A stretch of 14,877 nucleotides of DNA from the NCBI RefSeq assembly GCF_000204055.1, contig NW_006768907.1, positions 51,798 to 66,674 on the forward strand. The letters run 5' to 3'. Numbering within the stretch: position 1 is the first letter of the stretch; every line of letters starts with the position of its first letter. Shown here in pieces: positions 8,496-14,877 of this stretch. The notes under the pieces were generated by a model. That model was not told the origin of the DNA. It did no database searches and saw only the letters and a list, made by a program, of their open reading frames with translations. Source of the stretch: Melampsora larici-populina 98AG31. Its lineage: Eukaryota > Basidiomycota > Pucciniomycetes > Pucciniales > Melampsoraceae. The position numbers and the translations under genes were made by a program.

Positions 8496-8608
8496 GGAAC
8501 AAAAAATCAGTGCTAAAAAGTGATTTCGAAGCATTTTTGTAAAAGCAAATACAAAAACACAACAGGACAAAAACAAAATCAACCGTCCAAGCTTTCTAGG
8601 AACGGCTG
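8496..8608 (-). repeat. Right terminal inverted repeat of the mariner element
   Basis: On the minus strand it begins CAGCCGTTCC next to the TA at 8609-8610. It matches the left repeat in several long blocks, with about 18 identical bases in the central block. Confidence 0.85.
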
Positions 8609-8610
8609 TA

Positions 8611-8677
8611 ACATGTAAGTCTTCACTGTATCGTCTGAAGTAGAATCAACACCGTCTAAGCCTTTCTTGAATTCCAT
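8611..8677 (-). pseudogene. N-terminal piece of the same tyrosine recombinase, separated by the mariner insertion
   Basis: The ATG at 8677 opens 22 codons (MEFKKGLDGV...TVKTYM) up to the TA at 8609-8610. The next codon is T plus the TA duplication (TTA, Leu), and the frame resumes at 3738 with AGT GGT AGC TGG. The in-frame joining across 4.87 kb shows that both pieces were one gene. A TAA about 35 nt upstream of the ATG supports this start. The RNase H frame ends 231 nt upstream, at 8909. Confidence 0.75.
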
Positions 8678-8908
8678 AGGAGCGATTTTGGAGGGGTGGC
8701 CGACAACAATTCCAATCAATTAATGGGATGTCAACTCATCAGAAGAGGGGAAGAGTCAACCTTTCAATCATGAAATCTCAAATTTTTTTTTGCCGGAACG
8801 CCACTCAAAGGAATGAACAAGTCAAATTCAGCGCCACATTTCACAAAGCCTCACAACGGTAGGAAAAAGACGGAAGCTTGTAAGTAAACAAATTTGGGGA
8901 GCTACGCT
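8678..8908 (-). other. Spacer between RNase H and recombinase frames of the YR element
   Basis: These 231 bp have no long frame. They include a T-rich run around 8780-8790. In the recombinase frame a TAA lies near 8711-8709. An earlier recombinase start or an intron here cannot be excluded. Confidence 0.35.
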
Positions 8909-10660
8909 TCATAGGCATTGCTTCACAACTAGACGTAGGTCATGTGGTACATCTATAACAATCTGGTCATCTAAGCTTCTACTATCTTTGCCCCTAGACA
9001 ACAAATCAGCTAAATTTTTTCCCGTTTCTACTCTTTCAGCTACAATATCACAGTGGAGCTCAACCATGAGCTTTTGCACAGCTTTCCACTCTTTGTTTAC
9101 CGCCATATCGCCGGACTTACGTTTGTCGACTGCGGATTGTGACGTGGTATTGTCGGTGAGTACAATAAAGGTCTTGCCTCCTACGTTATGAATCTCTTTC
9201 AACACCAAGAGTCCTAACCGTATGGCGACGGTCTCTGCCCAGGCGATATTTCTCTTTCCTCGGGACGTTGTAATTTCATTCCAGCCTTTCACCAATTTGA
9301 ATTCAGCCCACTTCAAACCGATTAACACTCCAATTCCTGTCATGGACGCATCACCAACCCACTGAACGTCAATAGGTACGTTGTCTGGAATGATTCTTCT
9401 CGGTTTGAATGCCTTCAAGGTTGATTGCCATTCTAATAAATCCTCTTTCACGTCTCCCGGGACTTTCCTCAAGGCCGATGGCACCTTCCACTCGGCCTCC
9501 CACCTGTGAAGACCCGACATATAACATCGGAGATTGGGTACTATGTATGTGGTATGAACCAATCTCCCGATGAATTTTTCTACTTGCTTCAGATTAAACG
9601 ATGCTTGAGGTACTAAGAAGTCGTCGACTTGTTTCGATCTTTCAATGAACTTGTCTTCAGGTAACCTCACCGTCCTCTCGGCCACGTTCCATATAAATCC
9701 GATATACCGCTGTTCATCAGCAAATTTGTGGGCCTTCTCAGCATTCGAAGCAACACCCATCGCATTACTTAAGTCTACAACATCTTGAATCGTCGTAGGG
9801 TTAGATACTTCTTTAATGAGTAAGTTATCATCCACCCATCTGAATGCAGCAGCTAATTTGAAACGCTTCTTTACAATCTTCCTCCACAAGTCGGCAGGCC
9901 TTCCAAAAACTCCGCATCCAGCAACACCCCCAAACTGTATACGCGTATCTAACCAAAGGCGGTTGTTGAGGTCCATCAGGAGAAGGAACCTCCACTGTGA
10001 AGGATGAATAGGGATTTGGCGATAAGCCTTTTCCCAGTCGAAGATCGCAACTAGGTATCTACCCGAGTGAGTTCTAAAGAAGATTGCTATGACTTTAAAG
10101 TCATCCCAACTCGTTTCAAATTCCTTTTTGTCTACAAAGCTGTTTACTGACGGTGTGTCTTCGTCATCATGCGGGAAAGATAGGTCGTTTATGATTCGGA
10201 AGGACCCGTCCCCATTTATTACACTGCCCATAGGACTTGATCAAAAAAAACCTAGTTTGACATATACTTCCTGGTGAGTAAAAGGGCCAAATATCCTATT
10301 GGCTCTTCGTTCTTTCGCGATAGTGTTCGATATCTTTTCGGATGCCTGAATGGCTGACTCGTGATTTTTCGGTGTATACCACTTCCGGTCTCCCAATGTG
10401 TGATCGGGAATACCTTGATGAAAGCCGTGTGTGCAACCTTCTAAGACCTCCACAGCGTCTTCTCCAATCTCATACCAATTTACTAACTCTCTCCATTTAT
10501 CTAGGTGTAGATCACAGACTGCCGTCTCTTGAGGCCAACGAGGGTCAAAATTCTTACCAGAGTTGACATAAGGTAGGAGCTCTACAATACCCGAACGCTC
10601 ACGGACATCGTCTATCCTAAGACGAGGGGTGTTACCTCGCATACGTCTGCGATTAACCAT
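8909..10660 (-). pseudogene. Reverse transcriptase-RNase H of the YR retroelement, one in-frame TGA
   Basis: This is the polymerase that copies the element RNA into DNA and removes the RNA strand. The ATG at 10660 opens 139 codons (MVNRRRMRGNTP...), then TGA at 10243-10241, then the same frame continues for 440 codons from ATG 10231. Numbering from that ATG, the RT block has FRIINDLSFP (about 11-20), motif A VAIFDWEKAYRQ (D65), motif B QFGGVAGCGVFG (about 99-110) and motif C FRWVDDNLLI (D134, D135). The connection domain is followed by RNase H with D294 (GDAS), E333 (WAETVA), D360 (LTDN) and D409 (NLADLLSRG). All active-site residues are kept. The TGA lies between KLGFF and SSPMGSV, just before the conserved RT start, and cannot be an exon boundary of the usual kind. 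The WVDD form, with no protease or DDE integrase, fits DIRS-type RTs. Confidence 0.85.
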
Positions 10661-10997
10661 CGGGCTAAATCAATACAAGGGGAAATATGGCAGGTATCAG
10701 AATTTTGACCTCAACAATCACGAGTGTTATTATTCCACAACAAAAACATGGTACGGTTCAAGCTGAACAAACAATCCGACACATATTTGTGCACAAGACT
10801 CTGGACGGAGCCCTACACTGCGCGACACTGATCTCGGTCAGACAATTCAAGATAGAAATTGCAGATCTCTTGGATGGCGGACAAGACACGCCCTGGTAAT
10901 GGTGGACTACACACACCAGCACAACAACCATTTGTACGTCTTTCTTACTTTCAGAGGCACCACAGAAGGTTATATATGAGCATGAATCGCCTAGGGC
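10661..10997 (-). other. Gap between gag and RT frames
   Basis: These 337 bp lack a supported frame in the sense direction of the element. A TGA sits 9 bases upstream of the RT ATG in its frame. This may be an intercistronic spacer or a decayed stretch. A plus-strand frame here (10687-10899) has no recognisable content. Confidence 0.4.
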
Positions 10998-12979
10998 TTA
11001 CTTGGCCTTTCCATTGCCACCAAATCTTGGGCCATGTGGCTCGCGCTCATCCCCCTTGCGTTTGTCTCGCCTGTCATCACGTCTCCAGGCTCCGCTGCCT
11101 TCAGCTCTGCGGCTGTCGTAGCCATCATGACCTCCCCTACGACCTCTCAAGCCTTCCTCACGATTCCCATTGGAATTGTAACCGCCACCTCTACCACGAC
11201 CCCTAGTTACTCGATTACCAGAAGCTCGATCATCACCACCATTGAAGTAACCCACACTACCAGGGCCTTTGTAATGTGCTTGGTTCGCGTAAGTCCAGGA
11301 CCTTGCATTTGGCTTAGTGGAGCCATAACCAAACTGATTGCTCGTGTTGGCTTGGAATGGGTTAGCACCTGGACGCAGGAGTTCACCGGTTAGAGGGTTG
11401 ATATTGGCTTTGCATTGACCGTCAGCGTACGGGTTGATATCGGTGAATCTGGGGTCAAAGTCTCCTAGTCTTTCAGAGTCGAGGCGCGCGTTTCGTTCGA
11501 AGGTCTCGTTAACTAGCGCAGGGTTCGCAACCTTCCCATCGGCGTTCCGGAAGGTGAGAACGGTAGTTCGAATGGCTAGGTTGTATCGGAAAGCCATAGG
11601 CCAGCTTAGTCGATCTCGCATTATCGCAAACACATTTTCTTTGTGTATTTTGAAACGGTCTGCCAAGCGGTCATGCTTATAATAGTACAAGTAAGTGACA
11701 CAAAGGTCGAAGGCCGTGACCCATTCTCCAAAAGTCATCTTCCATTCTGAGGGGACTGATAAACCGTGATACTTTTCACCGTCTTTATCTTTGTACGTTT
11801 TAGGTCGTTGGGAGTGCTTAAGTAAATCCATCTTCAACCAATTGATGTTAAAAATCGACAAAGGTAAGTAGCCTTCCAAGGGTCTGATTTTGTCGTCCCA
11901 GTGCTTTGAGAGGGCCACTAAACCGGTGTTTTCAATTCCTTCGTCGCTGACTTCAGGTTTTATGTTGCTTGTCGCTTTTGTCGACCCCACATCTGAAGGA
12001 GACTTCTCGGGCGCATTACTAGTACCACCAGTGCCGTCGAGGCAGATCACCTCGCGTACAACTGGATTAGCCGGCTTTACGACGGGTCGCTGAGGTAACG
12101 CTGGAACACCAGGCTGTACCCTGGGAACTGAATTGGAGGGATTTCTGGGTACGTTTCGCAGAGCCGCCGTGACATTTTGAACCGATGTGCCGGTTGTGTC
12201 TGATTGCTTGACTACTGCAAGTCCCATTGCCGATAACCAGGAATGGAATCCTTTCGGGGGGCTTATTCCCACACCATCGATAGTGTTTCTGCGACTTGGA
12301 GATCCCGCGGCTAATCGTAGCAAGGAGTGGGAACCAGACAAGAAAAACATTTTCAGTCCTAGGTCCTTAGATATTATCATACTCCAAGGAGGCATCACAC
12401 AGGGTGGCATCACGCAACGTATCGTGGAGGGTAAATTCATCGCGCTTGCGGCATCACCAGAGGTGGGCGGATTAAGACTTCGAAGCTTACCATTTCTGGA
12501 TTCATTAACATTGTCCTTGGATATGAGACTCGTCAGATCGACTGCTCCTTCACCTGACAGGTGGATAATCGTAGTCTCAGTGGTGTTTGACCGGAAGGGT
12601 TGCCTCCGACAGGTGTGTCGGCTGACAAAGAGTTTCCTTCAGTATCCAGAGCTGACGAGGACGCAGGAGTAGCGTCTGGAGTGCTATTGCCACCTATTCT
12701 GGGCACCGTGAGTGTGACTATCGGGGCTCTATCTCCCGTCGTGGCTTGAGTTGCCGGTCTGGTCGAACCTCTAGCGTTTCGGCGTCCTCTGCCTCTACCC
12801 CTACCTCGTTGGGATTCGGTCGTTATCGATGACGGAGGTTGGTCGGGATCCAGGGGGGGATGTACCGTTTGTTCGCTTTCGAGAGGGGGGACCGACCCTC
12901 CTCTCAACCTATCACTCGTTCTTCGCATTATAGCGTTAAATTTCTCTACGTTTGATGTTTGCGTGTCGTTGGTTGACAT
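10998..12979 (-). pseudogene. Gag-like nucleic-acid-binding protein of the YR retroelement, with one frame change
   Basis: This is the first gene of the element, likely the structural protein that packages its RNA. The ATG at 12979 begins MSTNDTQTSNVEKF. The first part is basic, with an RGRGRGRGRR run and a Thr/Pro/Ser-rich stretch, and its frame stops at 12533. A second frame overlaps it and runs to TAA at 10998. It holds a conserved-looking helical core (SKHWDDKIRPLEGYLP ... WPMAFRYNLAIRTT) and ends in an RGG/RG-rich, strongly basic tail (GRGRGGGYNSNG ... RRDDRRDKRKG), typical of RNA-binding gag tails that lack a CCHC zinc knuckle. The two frames differ by one base, with the change somewhere between about 12540 and 12630. 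This may be an indel, a small intron or programmed frameshifting. I prefer an indel given the other damage. Confidence 0.65.
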
Positions 12980-13099
12980 AATGAAATAGAAGTAGTTGAA
13001 AAGGGATTCGAAAAGGAAGTTTAAGCGTGAGAGCTTAAACCGTGAGAGAAGAGTGAAGGATTTCCCAGATACGAGTGTGGGGTAGACGGCTATGGCCAA

Positions 13100-13440
13100 G
13101 TCGACACGTGAGTGTAAGAGGGAGTGGAGGAATATTTTCCTCTACCTCTTGCAAATTCATGCTCGCGCCGGGAGAAAACTTACCCTCTGTATAGGGCTAT
13201 TTTTCCGACCCATAGTCCGACCCCACCTTGTATCGTGGAAACAGACGGTACCGTCGTGCCTTTGGGTACCGTCAACCATGAAGTCTTGACGGAGGGGTAA
13301 GTAAATCAGATTTTTGATACACGTATCCCACCATTTCACTAACTTAACCCAAGTCCAATCGTGCAAAAGCTCACGGTAACCCGAAGCCGAGGCACGAGGG
13401 ACTTGCACATTAAACGACATCTCTGGCGTGACCAATAGCC
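13100..13440 (-). other. Probable 5' leader/terminal region of the YR element
   Basis: This follows the gag start outward. It contains the 12-bp palindrome GACGGTACCGTC with a nearby second GGGTACCGTC and GACGGAGG. Minus-strand frames here show no domain. I compared it by eye with 1600-1800 and found no convincing shared terminal repeat, so the outer boundary of the element is open. Confidence 0.35.
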
Positions 13441-13469
13441 CCAAAAAGTGAAATTTGGGTCACTTTTGG
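13441..13469. repeat. Inverted repeat 1 of the right-hand hairpin cluster
   Basis: CCAAAAAGTGA and TCACTTTTGG flank an 8-base loop. The pairing is perfect apart from one additional A. Confidence 0.55.
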
Positions 13470-13585
13470 ATGCAACCCATCCTATCTCATTCAACATTAC
13501 TTTGATGTTGTTTCTGAAACTGGCTGGTATGAGTTCAGCATCTTGTACATAACTTCTATTAGAAAAAAAAAGAGAATCAAAAGTG

Positions 13586-13608
13586 CCAGCTCACAAGAAT
13601 TGAGCTGG
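13586..13608. repeat. Inverted repeat 2 of the cluster
   Basis: CCAGCTCA and TGAGCTGG are exact 8-bp arms around a 7-base loop. Confidence 0.6.
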
Positions 13609-13739
13609 AAAACGAGTAATAAGTTTGTTTAAGGGAGTCAATTGACCATCTCTCGAGCCTTTTTAAGGGTACACATAACAATCTTAGCGGTTGAAATTTC
13701 AAATCTCAAAATAAGCAGCCTCAATGAATCAACACGATC

Positions 13740-13796
13740 ATGAGCTCTGTCGAGATTCTGAAGAGGCCATTTCCTTCATAACTCGACAGAGCTCAT
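13740..13796. repeat. Inverted repeat 3 of the cluster (15-bp perfect arms)
   Basis: ATGAGCTCTGTCGAG (13740-13754) is exactly complementary to CTCGACAGAGCTCAT (13782-13796) around a 27-base loop. A 15-bp perfect match at this distance is unlikely by chance. I see no flanking duplication, so it is not called a transposon. Confidence 0.75.
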
Positions 13797-13860
13797 CTGA
13801 CTGTTTTTTTGAAGAAAATGCATTTGTGGGTCGTGGTGTAAAAGTGAAGTGAAAAAACAC

Positions 13861-13874
13861 CCACCAAAAGGTGG
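13861..13874. repeat. Inverted repeat 4 of the cluster
   Basis: CCACC-AAAA-GGTGG forms a short 5-bp stem with an A4 loop. It is followed by no T run on the plus strand. Confidence 0.45.
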
Positions 13875-13907
13875 CTATTAGTCACGCAACAATTGTCGTT
13901 TAATGTG

Positions 13908-13967
13908 CAAGCCCCCTGTGCCAGGGGCGGACGAGTCCGAGAAAAATCACCTGGCACAGTGGGCTTG
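13908..13967. repeat. Inverted repeat 5: 18-bp stem with GC-rich loop, possible structured RNA
   Basis: The arms 13908-13925 (CAAGCCCCCTGTGCCAGG) and 13950-13967 (CCTGGCACAGTGGGCTTG) pair over 18 positions with one mismatch. The 24-base loop contains GGACGAGTCC, which can fold again. It is the GC-richest part of an AT-rich region. No transcript evidence is available from sequence. Confidence 0.6.
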
Positions 13968-14114
13968 TTGTTAAGCTAGACCATTTCATGATCTGCCTCT
14001 CAAACTTCATCTCAGAAAACCCCTCCAAAAACTCTCTTGAAACAAAAACCAATGAAAAGACCTATTGAAAACCCCTTCACTCCACTTCTTTCCTTGTTCA
14101 TTTTCTCTTTCTCT

Positions 14115-14221
14115 GTTCTTTCTCTCTTTCTTTGTTCTTTCTCTCTTTCTTTGTTCTTTATTTCTCTCTTTGTTCTTTCTCTCTCTCTTTGTTCTTTCTC
14201 TCTCTCTTTGTTCTTTCTTTC
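14115..14221 (+). repeat. 19-bp pyrimidine minisatellite, five full copies
   Basis: Units begin GTTCTTTCTCTC at 14115, 14134, 14153, 14172 and 14191, exactly 19 bp apart, with a partial sixth from 14210. The third unit has rearranged bases. Frames that cross this array encode only Leu/Phe/Ser-rich low-complexity peptide and are not genes. Confidence 0.85.
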
Positions 14222-14820
14222 TACTTCAAAAAAAAAGTTGCAGTTTTAAATCCATACCATCCTTTCTCAACTTTTTTTCTTCAAATATATGTAACACTTC
14301 ACAAGGTAAAATATAACTCTCAAGTTTTTCAATTTTTTAAAAAAAAATCATGATCAAAGAAAAAAAAAAACTAACAACTCACTGTCCAAACTCTCTAAAC
14401 ATTAAAGTAAATAAAATTGAACATAAAGATAAAGAAGAGGAATTAAGAAAAAAGAAAAAACTTTAAAAGAATTGCAATGTAAAAAAAATGGAAAATATGC
14501 AATAAAAAAACTTCTCTTTGTCTCTTGATATTTAAGATTTGAACGAACGAAAAATGTAAAGATCAAAAAAAATCAAAGTAAAAAAAAAAAGATGAGCAAT
14601 TTAAATAAGATATAATAAAAAGACTTTTGTTTAAAAAAAATAAAAATAAAAAATGATAAAAAAAGGTCTTTCAAAAAAGAAAAAAAAAAGAGGATAAAAA
14701 GGATCAAAAAAGATAAATAAAATTAAAAAACGAAACTAAAAAAAAGTAAAATAAAACTCCAAAAAAAAATCAAAACAACCTCAACTAAAAAATGAACCAA
14801 AAATAAAAAACAACTCCCTC
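14222..14820. other. A-rich low-complexity region without genes
   Basis: About 600 bp are dominated by A runs with scattered T, from 14228 on, with no frame of note. I see no terminal repeats, genes or RNA genes here. Confidence 0.7.
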
Positions 14821-14855
14821 CATCCCATCCCATCCCATCCCATCCCATCCCATCC
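14821..14855 (+). repeat. (CATCC)7 microsatellite
   Basis: There are seven perfect tandem copies of CATCC. This is not a known telomere unit. Confidence 0.9.
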
Positions 14856-14877
14856 TTTAATTATAGCAGTATAATCA

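Larger units (their letters stand above)
3741..8608. mobile_element. Tc1/mariner-type DNA transposon (4868 bp) carrying a transposase and a second gene
   Basis: The ends are CAGCCG...CGGCTG, flanked on both sides by TA (3739-3740 and 8609-8610), the Tc1/mariner target duplication. Long imperfect inverted repeats (3741-3863 and 8496-8608) share blocks such as CTTGGACGGTTGATTTTGTTTT, AAAATGCTT, AATCACTTT and AGCACTGATTTTTT. Inside, a DD34E transposase on the minus strand faces a five-exon gene on the plus strand. Typical Tc1/mariner elements are 1.3 to 2.5 kb with one gene, so this copy is about twice the usual size because of the additional gene. It sits inside the recombinase of the YR retroelement. 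Confidence 0.9.
1652..13100 (-). mobile_element. DIRS-type tyrosine-recombinase retrotransposon, decayed and carrying two nested insertions (boundaries approximate)
   Basis: On the minus strand the order is gag-like protein, then RT with RNase H, then tyrosine recombinase. This is the DIRS/Ngaro order; LTR retrotransposons have aspartic protease and DDE integrase instead, and neither is seen here. I see no methyltransferase (classic DIRS) and no SGNH hydrolase (Ngaro). Subtracting the mariner (3741-8608) and the Harbinger-type element (1800-2686) leaves roughly 5.7 kb, a normal size for the class. I could not identify the split or inverted terminal repeats, so the listed ends are only the outermost coding evidence; 13100-13450 may be its leader. 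The copy is dead: TGA codons in RT and recombinase, a frame break in gag, and two insertions. Confidence 0.75.

Noticed and set aside
3415..10243. TGA read as a sense codon in this organism
   Set aside because: The passenger gene and the RT-RNase H frame both end in TGA at sensible places, so TGA appears to be a normal stop and the three internal ones are better explained as mutations.
10998..12672. Several plus-strand frames of 67 to 161 codons opposite gag
   Set aside because: They are antisense shadows of the gag coding sequence with no domain content.
13157..13444. Minus-strand 95-codon frame
   Set aside because: It has no motif, lies in the outer leader of the YR element, and overlaps a palindromic stretch, so chance opening is more likely.
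13926..13949. Hammerhead-ribozyme-like string (GGACGAGTCCGAGAAA) in the hairpin loop
   Set aside because: The core would need CUGANGA, a stem II and a stem III. Here the U is replaced, the second stem is not closed, and both flanks pair with each other, so the three-way junction cannot form.
14037..14353. Overlapping plus-strand frames rich in Leu, Phe and Ser, which look like membrane proteins
   Set aside because: They are translations of the 19-bp pyrimidine minisatellite in three frames.
14821..14855. (CATCC)7 as a telomere or CRISPR-like array
   Set aside because: The unit is perfect and unspaced, does not match TTAGGG-type telomere repeats, and the sequence continues with unrelated bases.

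Overview
This window looks like transposon-rich, fairly AT-rich DNA from a fungus. The short introns (about 66 to 92 nt, GTRAGT-like or GTCAGT donors, CTAAC-like branch points), the tyrosine-recombinase (YR) retroelement and the Tc1/mariner element all fit a basidiomycete. Pucciniomycotina (rust-like) is my best guess. That is an inference; no ribosomal or housekeeping marker is present.

Layout. At 1-607 (minus) lies the 5' part of an unrecognised host-like gene that runs off the left edge. Positions 608-1650 hold no gene I can support. From about 1652 to 13100 (minus strand) lies one YR retrotransposon of the DIRS type, in the order gag (12979-10998), RT-RNase H (10660-8909), tyrosine recombinase (8677 down to about 1652). 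Its last gene has been hit twice. A 4868-bp Tc1/mariner transposon (3741-8608, TA duplication) splits the recombinase after codon 22. An 887-bp PIF/Harbinger-type non-autonomous element (1800-2686, TTA duplication, 19-bp perfect inverted repeats) cuts off its C-terminus. Removing both insertions in silico, keeping one copy of each duplication, restores one reading frame across both junctions. That is strong internal evidence for the nesting.

The mariner is the most interesting object. Besides a three-exon DD34E transposase (8044-6903, minus) it carries a second, convergent, five-exon gene (4097-6519, plus). I could splice that gene cleanly into a 712-residue protein with an acidic N-terminus, a long lysine-rich nuclear-type tract and a C-terminal helical segment that resembles a SAM domain. 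Both genes lie inside imperfect terminal inverted repeats of about 115 bp. The passenger frame is intact, while the transposase has an in-frame TGA at codon 20.

Decay pattern. Three in-frame TGA codons interrupt otherwise conserved reading frames: in the recombinase, the RT and the mariner transposase. Each can be explained by C-to-T change in a TCG context (CGA to TGA), which fits the TpCpG-biased repeat-induced mutation reported for Pucciniomycotina. Gag also has a frame break.

The right end (13100-14877) has no supported gene. It holds the leader of the YR element, a cluster of hairpin-forming inverted repeats (13441-13967), a 19-bp minisatellite, A-rich low-complexity sequence and a (CATCC)7 array.
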